Origin: CAZKCI01 sp964584165
GTDB lineage: Bacteria > Auribacterota > Erginobacteria > Erginobacterales > CAZKCI01
Assembly (NCBI GenBank): GCA_964584165.1
Contig: CAZOYW010000009.1
Location: forward strand, 27,854-91,853
Length of the DNA stretch: 64,000 bases
Direction of reading: 5' to 3'
The translations under genes were made by a program, and so were the position numbers. This document shows, one piece after another, positions 44,247 through 53,140 of this stretch. Below the pieces are notes generated by a model. That model made no database searches, was not told the origin of the DNA, and worked only from the letters and a program-made list of their open reading frames with translations. Each line of letters opens with the position of its first letter. Position 1 is the stretch's first letter.

Positions 44247-47200
44247 TTCCAGGACCTGGAACTCCGCGTCGTCGCCGTAGCCGCAGGCGGCGGTGGAAGT
44301 GAAGCCGCGGATCCAGACCCGGGCCGAGATCGTCCCCGCCGGGGCGGTGGACTGGACGCTGAACTGCTGCCACTCGCCGGCGGCGGTCGAGGTCGGGGTA
44401 TTCCAGTACTTGGGGCTCACTCCGTCGAACCAGGAAACCGTGATCCCCATCGAGCCGGTCTGGAGGGACCAGAGCCAGGCCGAGAACCCATAGGTCTGTC
44501 CAACGGTGACGTTGACGTCCTGGTAGAAACCCGCGCCATAGATGCCGGGGTCGGCGGTGGTGGTAACCTTGACACTGTGCGATCCGGAATGGACGGTTCC
44601 GGTCTCGTCAGCGTAGGCGGCGTTGGACCCCAGAGACCAATGATCGGGGGCGGCCCCGGTCCAGTCCTCGAAGCCGGGATTCAGGAGAAGATGGGAGGGG
44701 TCGGGCGAGGGGGTCGGGGAGGGCGAGCGATACCCCTCCGGCGTCGGCGTCGTGGTCGGCGTCGGCGTCGCGGTCGGGGGCGGGGTGGGCGTCTTGTAGC
44801 CGGCCGGGGTCGGCGTGGCGGACTCGGCCGGAACGGGCGTGGGGGGAAGGGCGCCGGCGGGGTCGACGGAGACGAACTGGGACGGATACTTCCCGGTCAG
44901 GTTATACCTTCTCCAGAGGTCGAGGTAGAAGGTCCAGAAGAGGTCGCCGACGCCGCTGATCCCGGCGTTGTTGTGGCGGGCGATCGAGACCTTCTTGGCC
45001 GTCCCGCAGATGGTCAGGTCTTCGATGTAGCCCCCGTAGGTGGAGGGGAAGCTGGAGACGTTGAGAAGTTCGGCGTCGCCGTAGACCGGCCGGCCGGCCA
45101 CGATCGTGAGCTTCACGTCCTTGGGGCCGCACTGGTAGCTGTAGTCGGCCCCGTTCCCCGCGATCATCAGGAGGTCGGTGTAGGGGTCGCCCGGACCGTC
45201 GCCGATCACCATCAGGTTGGCGAGCTTGCCCGCCTCGATCGTCCCCATCCGGTCGAGCTGTCCGAAGGCGACGGCGCCGTTGCGGGTGAGCATCTCGGCG
45301 AACTCGAGCGGGGTTATTCCCCAGCCCTTCAGGTCGCTCTGATATTTGCAGTAGTTAAGCTCGGCGAGCATGTTGGCCGAGCCCCAGGGGGTGGCGTCGC
45401 AGCCGATGGAGACGAGCGCACCGGCGTCCAAGGCCGCCCGGATGTCGGGCTGCTGCCCGTAGTAGACCTGGTTGCAGCGGGAGGCCCAGGAGAGGACGGT
45501 CTGGCTGCCGTCGGCGTGGGAGAAGAGGGCAAAGTCGGCGGGCTTGAGGGAGGTTCCGTGGATGAGCGTGTCGTGGCCGTCGAAGGCGCCGTTCGCCTTC
45601 CACCAGTTGAAGTCGTTGGCCTCGCAGCCCGTGGTGGTGGACTGGGAGAGGTGGATCATGTAGCGGTGGAGCTTGCCGTTGACCGCCTGCTGGTGGTCGT
45701 CGGCCCAATACGCGGCCCCTTCGCTCAGCGGGAAGATCTGCTGATCCACGCGGCCGGGGAAGCGCTCCCCGTTGATGATCCCGACGCCGAGCTTGGCCAG
45801 GTTATCCCGGTAGTGGGCGGTGGAGTTGATCTGGCCCTGGGTGACCGCCGCCCCGCTCGAGGCCATCCGGATCTCGGTGAGTTTTCCGATTGGGTAGGTG
45901 GCGTCGAGCGAACCGAACATCTCGCCCTCGCTCTGCCACTGGAAGTCGTTATACATCGCCTTGGTCGCCGGCTCGGCGCCGGAGCCCGCCCAGTCGTTGA
46001 GGCAGGTGTAGGAGCCGAGCAGGGGGAGGGGGATCAAACCCCAGAGCCCTTTGCTGGGGTGGTCGTGGGAGTTGATCAGGGCGGGGAAGATCAATCCGTC
46101 CACGTCGATCACGCTGACGCCCGCGGGGGCGGAGGCGGTCACTCCCTCGATGAGGTCGCCCTTCACCTCGACGTAGTAGCTGTCGTAGACGGTCCGCGCG
46201 TCGTCCATAGTCACCACGTCGCCCTTCAGGGCGTAGTGGGGGATGACGTTGGCCGCCGCGGCGAAGTCGGCCGTGAAACGGGGCTGGAGCCACTGGTTCG
46301 GGGCCTGCGCGGTGCTCCTCTCCACCAGGCCGATGATCGAAGAGAACTGGTGGCCGAGCTCGGGGAAGTAATTGTAGTCGAGCTCGTCGTCGAGCGTGAC
46401 CGGGTTGCTCCCATCGGTCGCCACCCATTTCCCGGAGCCGGCGTTCTCGCTGGAGACCTGAACGTTTTCGATCTTGACCAGGCACCCCTCGTACTGCTCG
46501 TCGGTGATCGAGCCGGCCGGGATGGTCGTGGCGGCGTAGGGGGTGTTGCCCTGGGAGAGAACGGCGTAGGCGGAAAGGTTCTGGATCACCGTCTTCCCGT
46601 TCGTGGACGCGACCGTCCCGGTCACGGTGACGGAGTCGCCGATCATCGGCCCGTAGGTCGTCTGGTTGACGTAGATCCCGTGGTAGGGGCCGGAGTCGTC
46701 GGCCATGAAGAAGCCCATCGATGGATAGATCAAGTTGACGATCCCGGGGACGGTCACCGTCCCGGTCAGGCCATCGTGCTGGATCTGGTAGATCATGGTC
46801 GGGGGCGTGTAGGAGGACCGGTAGACCGCGATCTCGTCCGCCCCGTCGTTGTCGTAGTCGGCCGGGACCGTCACGTTCCCCGAGGTCCCGAAGTAGACCC
46901 GGGTCAGGTCCCGGATCGCCCACAGCCCGCTCGACCCCTTGAAGACCCCCGCCTCGGCTGTGGAGTCCCCGTCGTAGTCCCCGGAAACCGCGCCGTCCCC
47001 GCTCGCCCCGAAGTAGAAGCGGGTCAAGCCCGAGACCGCCCAGAAGCTCGAGCCCGCCCGGAAGATCCCCACCTCCGTCGTCCCGTCCCCGTCGTAGTCG
47101 TGGCAGACCGCCTGGTCGCCGGTGGATCCGAGGTAGACCCGCGGGAGCCCCTGGATCGCCCACTGCCCCGCGCTGGGCCTAAAGACCGCGAGGTCCGCCG

Positions 47201-47609
47201 TCCCGTCCCCGTCGAAGTCCCCTCCCCCCTGGTCGGAGACCGGAGTGTCGAGCGAGTTCCCGAAGAAGGCCCGGGTGACGTTCTGCACCGACCAGAGGCC
47301 CGAGGAGGGGCGGAAGATCGCGATGTCGGCGGCAGAGTCCCCGTCGTAGTCGGAGGGGACCGCGGTGTCGGTCGAGTTCCCGAGGTAGACGCGGGTGAGG
47401 TCCTTGACCGACCAGAGGCCGGACGAGCCGCGGAAGATGGCGGGGTCGGCGTAGCCGTCGCCCGCGTAGTCGGCGGGGACGGGGTCGTCCGTCTGGGCGC
47501 CGAAGTAGACCCGGGTCAGGTCCTTGACCGCCCACTGCTGGGCGGAGGCGGGAAAAACCGCGAAGAGCAGAAAAGCGCAGGAGAGGGACAGCAAGCAGAG
47601 TGTTTTCAT
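44244..47609 (-). CDS. Secreted multidomain amidohydrolase with N-terminal YFG repeats and C-terminal carbohydrate-binding-like domain
   Basis: 1121 residues, starting at an ATG at 47609 with GGAGATCCG upstream. Domains: signal peptide 1-24 (LLSLSCAFLLFAVFPASAQQ); six YFG repeats about 25-267; an OB-like domain about 270-380 (IYQIQHDGLTGTVTVPGIVN, GDSVTVTGTVASTNG); an amidohydrolase barrel about 456-900 with NSHDHP (HxH, about 515-517), HRYMIHLSQS, DTLIHGTSL, a late Asp in SIGCDATPWGS and LDRMGTIEAGKLANLMVIGD; a Thr/Pro linker; and a CBM4_9-like domain (LLNPGFEDWTGAAPDHWSLG). The metal ligands look intact, so it is likely an active hydrolase (deaminase or imidazolonepropionase-like) exported from the cell. 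Extracellular amidohydrolases with this architecture are unusual. Substrate unknown. Confidence 0.87.
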   Translation of the reverse strand: MKTLCLLSLSCAFLLFAVFPASAQQWAVKDLTRVYFGAQTDDPVPADYAGDGYADPAIFRGSSGLWSVKDLTRVYLGNSTDTAVPSDYDGDSAADIAIFRPSSGLWSVQNVTRAFFGNSLDTPVSDQGGGDFDGDGTADLAVFRPSAGQWAIQGLPRVYLGSTGDQAVCHDYDGDGTTEVGIFRAGSSFWAVSGLTRFYFGASGDGAVSGDYDGDSTAEAGVFKGSSGLWAIRDLTRVYFGTSGNVTVPADYDNDGADEIAVYRSSYTPPTMIYQIQHDGLTGTVTVPGIVNLIYPSMGFFMADDSGPYHGIYVNQTTYGPMIGDSVTVTGTVASTNGKTVIQNLSAYAVLSQGNTPYAATTIPAGSITDEQYEGCLVKIENVQVSSENAGSGKWVATDGSNPVTLDDELDYNYFPELGHQFSSIIGLVERSTAQAPNQWLQPRFTADFAAAANVIPHYALKGDVVTMDDARTVYDSYYVEVKGDLIEGVTASAPAGVSVIDVDGLIFPALINSHDHPSKGLWGLIPLPLLGSYTCLNDWAGSGAEPATKAMYNDFQWQSEGEMFGSLDATYPIGKLTEIRMASSGAAVTQGQINSTAHYRDNLAKLGVGIINGERFPGRVDQQIFPLSEGAAYWADDHQQAVNGKLHRYMIHLSQSTTTGCEANDFNWWKANGAFDGHDTLIHGTSLKPADFALFSHADGSQTVLSWASRCNQVYYGQQPDIRAALDAGALVSIGCDATPWGSANMLAELNYCKYQSDLKGWGITPLEFAEMLTRNGAVAFGQLDRMGTIEAGKLANLMVIGDGPGDPYTDLLMIAGNGADYSYQCGPKDVKLTIVAGRPVYGDAELLNVSSFPSTYGGYIEDLTICGTAKKVSIARHNNAGISGVGDLFWTFYLDLWRRYNLTGKYPSQFVSVDPAGALPPTPVPAESATPTPAGYKTPTPPPTATPTPTTTPTPEGYRSPSPTPSPDPSHLLLNPGFEDWTGAAPDHWSLGSNAAYADETGTVHSGSHSVKVTTTADPGIYGAGFYQDVNVTVGQTYGFSAWLWSLQTGSMGITVSWFDGVSPKYWNTPTSTAAGEWQQFSVQSTAPAGTISARVWIRGFTSTAACGYGDDAEFQVLE

Positions 47610-47641
47610 CGGATCTCCGGATTGGGGTTGCCTAATAAAAT

Positions 47642-47665
47642 GTCGCGAACCGAGGGGTTCGCGAC
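47642..47665. repeat. GTCGCGAACC hairpin upstream of the amidohydrolase gene
   Basis: GTCGCGAACC and GGTTCGCGAC around a 4-base loop, followed on the minus strand by ATTTTATT. It may terminate the ech transcript before the next gene. Confidence 0.6.
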
Positions 47666-47794
47666 TGTCTGCATAAAGGAAGATACCATGCTTTCCGGGA
47701 AAAAACGGGAATATATTTTCGGACGGAGCGGATCGGTCGGACGGATGAAAACCGGCGCGGGCGGGCACGGCACCCCGGCCGGAATGGCGCCCGG

Positions 47795-47880
47795 AGTGCG
47801 AAGCGAAAGCTTCGGGCTCCGGCGCCAAGCTTTCGCTTGGCACTCCTCGACCGGTCAAGCTTTCGCTTGACACTCCGGCC
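47795..47880. repeat. GTCAAGCTTTCGCTTGAC-type palindromes at the end of echF
   Basis: GCGAAAGCTTTC-like palindromes occur three times (gcgaaagcttcgggc, ccaagctttcgcttgg, gtcaagctttcgcttgac). The last overlaps the echF stop. Confidence 0.85.
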
Positions 47881-48241
47881 CGGGCGGGGGCGCGGGGATA
47901 GCCACGGTCTCCAGCACGGCGGGCGAGGACGACGGCTGACCGATCTCGGGGAGGGAGCGCAGGGCCCCTTTCGGGCAGGCTTCGACGCAGAGGAGGCAGG
48001 AGATGCAGCGCATCCGGTCGATCGTCCAGGTCCGCCCGGGCCGGTCGACCGCGATCGCGCCGGCGATGCAGCGCTGGGCGCAGAGGGAGCAGAGGACGCA
48101 GAGCGCGCTGTCGCAGACGATCCGCCCCCGCGCCGCGGGGTGGATCGCGGGGGGGCGGCGGGGGTAGCGGGCGCAGGCGGTCCTCCGGAAGAGGCTTCCG
48201 ACCACGTTCCGGATCATGGGGAGGAGGGCGGGCTCGCGCAC
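47855..48241 (-). CDS. echF: Ech-type hydrogenase 2x[4Fe-4S] ferredoxin subunit
   Basis: A 128-residue polyferredoxin subunit that connects the electron donor (ferredoxin) to the small subunit in group 4 hydrogenases. Two cluster motifs are seen: CDSALCVLCSLCAQRCIAGA and CISCLLCVEACPKGA. It starts at the GTG at 48241, three bases after the echE stop. The C-terminus (PGPECQAKA) is read from a GTCAAGCGAAAGC palindrome, so the natural end is altered. Last gene of the echABCDEF order. Confidence 0.9.
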   Translation of the reverse strand: MREPALLPMIRNVVGSLFRRTACARYPRRPPAIHPAARGRIVCDSALCVLCSLCAQRCIAGAIAVDRPGRTWTIDRMRCISCLLCVEACPKGALRSLPEIGQPSSSPAVLETVAIPAPPPGPECQAKA

Positions 48242-48244
48242 GGT

Positions 48245-49324
48245 TCACCTCTCGGCGCAGCTGATGCAGGGATCGATGGAGAGGACGACCAGTCCCACCG
48301 CGGAGAGCTCGCAGCCCTGGAGGAGCGCGGTCAGGGCGGCGAGGTTGGCGAAGGTCGGCGTGCGCACGCGAAAGCGGTCGAGATAAGCCGTCCCGTTGCC
48401 TTGGAGGTAGTAGATCACCTCTCCCCGGGGCTGCTCCAGTCGGGAGAAATGCTCTCCCCGCGGGAAACCGGAGACCTTCGCGGAGACCGGCCCCGGAGGC
48501 AGGAGGCGGCGGACCTGGCGGATGAGGTCGAAGGACTGGAAAACCTCGCGGGCGCGCACCCGCCCCCGGGCCATCGCATCGCCGCCGGTCTCGACCACCG
48601 GCTCGAAGGCGAGGCGGGAGTAGGCGGCATACCCCGTCCGCCGGAGGTCGAGGGGGAGCCCCGAGCCCCGGGCGGTCGGCCCCACCGCCCCCAGGCGATG
48701 GGCTTCGTCCCGGGCCAGGACCGCGACGCCGTCGAGGCGGGAGGCGATCGTGGCGTCCTTGAGGAAAACGGCGGCGACGGCGCGGTAGTCGGCCTCGATC
48801 GCATCGAGCCGGGCGCCGAGCGAGCACATCTCGGCGTCGGCGACGTCCCGCCGCACGCCGCCGACGCGGCAGGCCCCGAAGATGATCCTCCCCCCGGTGG
48901 TCGCCTCGATGACGTCGAGGACCGACTCCCGGATCCGCCAGAAGTTCATGAAAAGGGACTCGAAGCCGCAGGCGTCGGCGGCGAGCCCCAACCAGAGGAG
49001 GTGGCTCTGGATCCTCGAGAGCTCGCTCCAGAAGACCCGGAGGAAGAGCGCCCGCTCCGGGACCTCGACCCCCATGATTTTTTCCAGGGCCTGGCTCGGC
49101 CCCATCCCGTGGACGAAGCTGCAGATCCCGCAGATCCGCTCGGAGACGGAGATCATCTCGGAGAAGGTCTTTTTCCGGCAGAGGAGCTCGAGGCCGCGGT
49201 GGACGAAGCCAAACGCCGGGATCGCCTCGACCACCCGCTCTTCCTCGAGCACGAGGTCGAGATGGATCGGCTCCAGGAGGACGGGGTGCTGGGGCCCGAA
49301 GGGGATGACGGCGCGCCGGTTCAT
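48245..49324 (-). CDS. echE: Ech-type [NiFe] hydrogenase large subunit
   Basis: The 359-residue protein binds the NiFe centre. Both Cys motifs are present: ERICGICSFVHGMG (RxCGxCxxxH) near residue 65 and DPCISCAER at the extreme C-terminus (DPCxxC). A complex I NuoD lacks these Cys, so this is a true hydrogenase. There is no C-terminal extension after DPCISC beyond three residues, so no maturation endopeptidase cleavage is expected. Start ATG at 49324 (MNRRAVIPFGPQHPVLLEP) gives the usual Ech size. The gap to echD (45 bp) has short cGTAACCTtg repeats. Confidence 0.95.
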   Translation of the reverse strand: MNRRAVIPFGPQHPVLLEPIHLDLVLEEERVVEAIPAFGFVHRGLELLCRKKTFSEMISVSERICGICSFVHGMGPSQALEKIMGVEVPERALFLRVFWSELSRIQSHLLWLGLAADACGFESLFMNFWRIRESVLDVIEATTGGRIIFGACRVGGVRRDVADAEMCSLGARLDAIEADYRAVAAVFLKDATIASRLDGVAVLARDEAHRLGAVGPTARGSGLPLDLRRTGYAAYSRLAFEPVVETGGDAMARGRVRAREVFQSFDLIRQVRRLLPPGPVSAKVSGFPRGEHFSRLEQPRGEVIYYLQGNGTAYLDRFRVRTPTFANLAALTALLQGCELSAVGLVVLSIDPCISCAER

Positions 49325-49368
49325 GGCTTTATTCCCGGAAACGTAACCTCGCGTAACCTTGCGTAACC

Positions 49369-49719
49369 TTACGTAACCTCTTTTCGAAACGGCGCTTTCG
49401 CCGCGATCCGGAACAGCGGCCGGTCCCCGCCCGCCTCGAGGCCCTCGACCGCGATCCCGAAGAGGTCGCGGATCTCCCGCTCGTAGTGGAGCGCGGCGGC
49501 GTAGATCCCGGAGAGAGACGCGATCCTCGGGCTTTCCGGGGCGACCCGCAAGCGGAGGGTGAGGAAACGGTAATCCCGGTCGAAGGAGTAGTCGACCCGG
49601 AATCCCGCCTCCTCCAGGCAGGAGATCTGGACGAGCCGGGAGCCCTCCCGGGCCAGGTCCCGCGCCCGGCGGAAGAGCTCGGCGGAGGTGACCTCGACGA
49701 TTTCCTGTTTTTCTCTCAT
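49369..49719 (-). CDS. echD: Ech-type hydrogenase NuoC-like subunit
   Basis: The 116-residue protein has the NuoC/30-kDa family fold: VEVTSAELFRRARDLAREG, FDRDYRFLTLRLRVAPESPR and the diagnostic HYEREIRDLFGIAVEG. It is a peripheral subunit that packs against the large subunit. In transcription order it lies 70 bp after echC. Confidence 0.9.
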   Translation of the reverse strand: MREKQEIVEVTSAELFRRARDLAREGSRLVQISCLEEAGFRVDYSFDRDYRFLTLRLRVAPESPRIASLSGIYAAALHYEREIRDLFGIAVEGLEAGGDRPLFRIAAKAPFRKEVT

Positions 49720-49789
49720 CGTCTGTAGTCGGCCGGATCATCGGACCGATCGGTCGGATCCGACGGATCGGTCGGATATCAGCCGCGGA

Positions 49790-50221
49790 TTATGCGCGGC
49801 GGCGGGCTTTCTCCGCGAGGATCTCCGTCGCCCGAATCACGCCCGCGATGATCGCCTCCGGGCGGGCCGCGCAGCCCGGGACATAGACGTCCACCGGGAC
49901 CGCCGCGGAGGCGCCGCCCAAGGTGTTGTAGCAGTCGCGGAAGATGTTGCCGTTGGCGGCGCAGACGCCCACCGCTACCACCACCTTCGGGTCCCCCATC
50001 TGGGCGTAGATCGCCTTCACCGCCGGGAGGTTCTGGCGGTTGACCGCGCCGGTGACCAGGAGGAGGTCGGCGTGCTTCGGGTTCCCGGCGTTGATCGCCC
50101 CGAACCGCTCGATATCGTAGCGGGGGGTGAGGCAGGCCGCCACCTCGATGTCGCAGCCGTTGCAGGAGGATCCGTCGTAGTGGACGATCCAGGGCGATCG
50201 GGAGGCGAAGGACGAGAGCAT
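49790..50221 (-). CDS. echC: Ech-type hydrogenase small subunit (NuoB-like)
   Basis: The 143-residue protein binds the proximal [4Fe-4S] cluster with SSCNGCDIEVAAC, AVGVCAANGN and YVPGCAARPEAI, the four ligands expected in NuoB-like group 4 small subunits. It passes electrons from EchF to the NiFe site of EchE. Start ATG at 50221. Confidence 0.94.
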   Translation of the reverse strand: MLSSFASRSPWIVHYDGSSCNGCDIEVAACLTPRYDIERFGAINAGNPKHADLLLVTGAVNRQNLPAVKAIYAQMGDPKVVVAVGVCAANGNIFRDCYNTLGGASAAVPVDVYVPGCAARPEAIIAGVIRATEILAEKARRRA

Positions 50222-50234
50222 GACGGTTCCGTCT

Positions 50235-50345
50235 GGCGATTGCCGGTTTGCTACCGATCATGGAGTAATGGAGTGATGGAGTATGGGAGTGATGCGTCGG
50301 GCTGGCATTACTCCATTACTCCTCTACTCCATTACACCGATAGCC
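50235..50345. repeat. GGAGTAATGGAGTGATGGAG inverted repeats between echB and echC
   Basis: A run of ggagtaatggagtgatggagtatgg-type units is followed, after about 20 bases, by the complementary tactccattactcctctactc. This could form a long imperfect hairpin within the ech transcript. Confidence 0.75.
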
Positions 50346-50354
50346 TCTTTCATC

Positions 50355-51215
50355 TTACCCCGCCTTCAAAAAAATGTGCAGGATCACCAAGTTCCCCACC
50401 CCCAGGATCACCGCGGCCAGCCAGGCCGAGGAGATAAGCGTCGGGTAGGAGACACGGGCGCAAGTGTTGTCGATCGCGATCTCGGCGAAGTAGGCGAGCG
50501 GGACGAGGAAGAGGGCCGCCGGGGGGGAGAAGGCGAAGAAGAGCCAGAGCATCCCCAGGAAAAGGACCGTCTCGTACCAGTGGGTGAGCTCGGTGAGGGC
50601 GAGGGAGGGGCCGGCGAACTCGGTGGTGACGCCCTTGACCAGCTCCTGGTGGGCGTGGTGCGAGGTGGAGAGATCGAAGGGTGACTTGCGGAACTCGATG
50701 GCGAGGATGAGGATCAGCCCGAGGAAGACTCCGGGGAGATAGAGGATGAGCGGCCTCCCCGAGGCGGCGATCTCGGAGACGTCGAACGATCCGGCCGCCA
50801 TGAAGAGCCCGACCGCGAAGAGCAGGAGCATCGGCTCGGCGGAGAGGACCTGGAGGAGCTCGCGCTGGGCGCCGAGTGCCGCGTAGGGCGAGTTGGCCGC
50901 GGAGGCGGCGAGGACGAGGAAGAGCTTCCCCACGGTCAGGGCGAAGATCACCATCAGGAGGTCGTCTCCGGCGAAGAACATCCCCCCGGCGAGGAGAGTG
51001 ACCAGGAGCGCGCAGACGAGGTAGTAGCCGTGGAAGCGGTTGACGGCGAGGTTCTGCTTCCGCAAGAGCTTGCCAAAGTCGTAGAAGGGCTGGAGGACCG
51101 GCGGGCCGATCCGGCGCTGCATCCGGGCGGTGGCGATCCGGTCGATCCCGGCGATCAGGCCCCCGAGGAGGGGAGCGAGAAGGGCGTAGCCGAGGATGCC
51201 GGCGAGGGGCGTCAT
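50355..51215 (-). CDS. echB: Ech-type hydrogenase membrane subunit (NuoH-like)
   Basis: The 286-residue polytopic protein starts at an ATG at 51215 overlapping the echA stop (ATGA). Family features are TARMQRRIGPPVLQPFYDFG at the cytoplasmic entry, KLLRKQ, and EFRKSPFDLSTSHHAHQELV. In complex I the NuoH subunit carries the charged path from the redox arm to the pumps; EchB is its counterpart. Confidence 0.94.
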   Translation of the reverse strand: MTPLAGILGYALLAPLLGGLIAGIDRIATARMQRRIGPPVLQPFYDFGKLLRKQNLAVNRFHGYYLVCALLVTLLAGGMFFAGDDLLMVIFALTVGKLFLVLAASAANSPYAALGAQRELLQVLSAEPMLLLFAVGLFMAAGSFDVSEIAASGRPLILYLPGVFLGLILILAIEFRKSPFDLSTSHHAHQELVKGVTTEFAGPSLALTELTHWYETVLFLGMLWLFFAFSPPAALFLVPLAYFAEIAIDNTCARVSYPTLISSAWLAAVILGVGNLVILHIFLKAG

Positions 51216-53077
51216 ACGGTGGCCTCCATGAAGAGGAGGACGAGGAGGACGATGCCGACGGCGACGGAGGGGGGGATGATCCTCGCCTCGCCGAAGAAGG
51301 CCGGGAGGTAGTAGGCGGCGGTCCGCCAGGGCCGCTCTTCTCCCCCCGCTCCCCGGAAAAGGTGGTGGGAGGGGACATTGGCCCCCCCCAGGTAGGGCTC
51401 GGACCGGACAAGTCGCTTCCAGTGGACGAGGAAGCCGAGCGGGAGGAGGAGGACCAGGGCGAGCATGGTGCCGACCATCAGGTAGACCCGGTGGGAGAAG
51501 GTCGGGTCGACGCCGTAGAGGGGCTCGATCAGCCAGGACCCGAGAAGGGGGAAGAGGGCGCAGGCGGCGAGGTTGACCAGGGCGAGGGCGGTGAGGGGGA
51601 ACCACTCGCGGCCGATCCCCGCTTCCATCCGGCTGCCCCCCTCGCCCACGGCGATGAGAGAGGCCATCCACTTCCCCCAGAAGAAGAAGGTGAGCGCGCC
51701 GCCGAAGATGACCGCCACCGGGAAGACGGGCGAGCGCCGGGCCAGCGTCTCCAGCACCGCCCACTTGCTGATCAGCATCCCGAAGGGGGCGAGGAACATC
51801 CCGGCCATCCCGCCGAGGAGGAGAATGGTGAGGCGGGGTAGGCGCGAGATGAGCCCGCGCATCTCCTCGAGGTCGCGGGTTCCCGTCTGCTGCTCGATCG
51901 TCCCCACGCCGAGGAAGAGAAGGGCCTTGGCGACGGCGTGGAAGACGATAAGCATCGCGGCCGCCCAGAGGGCCTGAGAGGTCCCGACGCCGGCGCAGAG
52001 GACGACCAGGCCGAGGTTGGCGATGGTGGAATAGGCGAGGACCCGCTTCGCATCGGACTGGGAGACGGCCGCGGCCGAGGCGGCGAGGAAGCTTAAGGCC
52101 CCGATCAGCCCCACCATCGCGCCGGAGACGGTCCCCCGGAGGACCGGCGAGCAGCGGATGACCAGGTAGACGCCCGCCTTGACCAGCGTGCTGGAGTGGA
52201 GGAGGGCCGAGGCGGGGGCGGGGGCGACCATCGCCCCGAGCAGCCAGCCGGCGAAGGGAAACTGGGCGGCCTTGGTCATCCCGGCCAGAACGAGAAGAAG
52301 GACGGGGAGAAGGGCGCGGGAAGGGTCGAGGGAGGCCAGGCGGTCGAGCTCGATCGTCCCGCAGCGGACGGAAAGGTCGACGACCGCCAGGGCCAGGGCC
52401 AGGCCCCCGATCATCAGGAAACCCAACGCGCGGAAGGCGTTCGCGGAGGCTTCCTCCGTCCGGGGATAGGCGATGAGGAGGAAAGAGCAGAGGGTGGTGA
52501 CCTCCCAGAAAAAGGCGAGCCAGGAGAGGCTGTTGGAGAAGACGACGCCGAAGAAGGAGGAGAAGAAGAGGAAGACGACACCCAGGAAGCGGCCGCGGCG
52601 GTCCGGGCTCTCGGGGTGGCGGCGGTGGTAGCCGTCAAGGTAGCTCGGGGCATAGACGGCGATCAGCGTCCCCACCACGCCGGCGAGGAGGGCCATGAGG
52701 ATGGAGAGGTTGTCGGCGGCGAGCGTCCGTTCGGCGGCCGGCAGCCTTCCGGCGCAGGACCAGGAGAGGGTAACCCCGTAGAGGAGGGCGACGACGGAGG
52801 GGATCCAGATCCGGCGGAGGGGGAGCCGACGGCAGAGAAAGAGGAAGACGAGACCGAGCGCGGCCTCGCCGACGGGGAGAAGCTTCTCCGCCGCGGCGGG
52901 GAGGGAGAGGACGGTCGCGGAGGGTCCGGCGCCGGCGGCGAGGAGGACGGTGGCGGCGAAGATCAGGGCGGCGGAGAAGCCGACCAGGCCGGACTGGAGA
53001 CGGCGGGAGGGCACGAGGGGGAGGAGGAGCGCGGGGAGGAGGGGGAAGAGGATGAGGAAGAGGACGGGGTGGGTCAC
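51212..53077 (-). CDS. echA: Ech-type hydrogenase antiporter-like subunit (NuoL-like)
   Basis: The 621 residues are almost all transmembrane helices. The Mrp/NuoL features are present: FFWEVTTLCSFLLIAYPRT with the key Glu, TKAAQFPFAGWLLGAMVAPA with the Lys, and SALLHSSTLVKAGVYLVIR. It is the ion-translocating subunit of the hydrogenase. The start is a GTG at 53077, 51 bp after the atpC stop on the same strand, so it may be read with the ATP synthase genes. Confidence 0.94.
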   Translation of the reverse strand: MTHPVLFLILFPLLPALLLPLVPSRRLQSGLVGFSAALIFAATVLLAAGAGPSATVLSLPAAAEKLLPVGEAALGLVFLFLCRRLPLRRIWIPSVVALLYGVTLSWSCAGRLPAAERTLAADNLSILMALLAGVVGTLIAVYAPSYLDGYHRRHPESPDRRGRFLGVVFLFFSSFFGVVFSNSLSWLAFFWEVTTLCSFLLIAYPRTEEASANAFRALGFLMIGGLALALAVVDLSVRCGTIELDRLASLDPSRALLPVLLLVLAGMTKAAQFPFAGWLLGAMVAPAPASALLHSSTLVKAGVYLVIRCSPVLRGTVSGAMVGLIGALSFLAASAAAVSQSDAKRVLAYSTIANLGLVVLCAGVGTSQALWAAAMLIVFHAVAKALLFLGVGTIEQQTGTRDLEEMRGLISRLPRLTILLLGGMAGMFLAPFGMLISKWAVLETLARRSPVFPVAVIFGGALTFFFWGKWMASLIAVGEGGSRMEAGIGREWFPLTALALVNLAACALFPLLGSWLIEPLYGVDPTFSHRVYLMVGTMLALVLLLPLGFLVHWKRLVRSEPYLGGANVPSHHLFRGAGGEERPWRTAAYYLPAFFGEARIIPPSVAVGIVLLVLLFMEATV

Positions 53078-53099
53078 GGGTCGGGGCCGGTAAAGGCCG

Positions 53100-53140
53100 T
53101 GAATTAAACAATGAACAGTGATCAGCGATCAGTGATCAGA
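53100..53140. repeat. GATCAGTGATCAG short repeats overlapping the atpC end
   Basis: Three copies of cagtgatcag/cagcgatcag. The atpC stop TGA comes from this run. The same repeat is at 55775-55825 and 58662-58695. Confidence 0.75.

Noticed and set aside
44577..47870. A 1097-residue plus-strand open frame
   Set aside because: It is the antisense of the amidohydrolase gene, with a Gly/Arg/Val/Asp-biased composition and no signal peptide or domain.
47855..53077. Fragment of a respiratory complex I (nuo)
   Set aside because: The large subunit keeps both NiFe Cys motifs (RICGICSFVH and DPCISC), and only six subunits in the Ech order are present.
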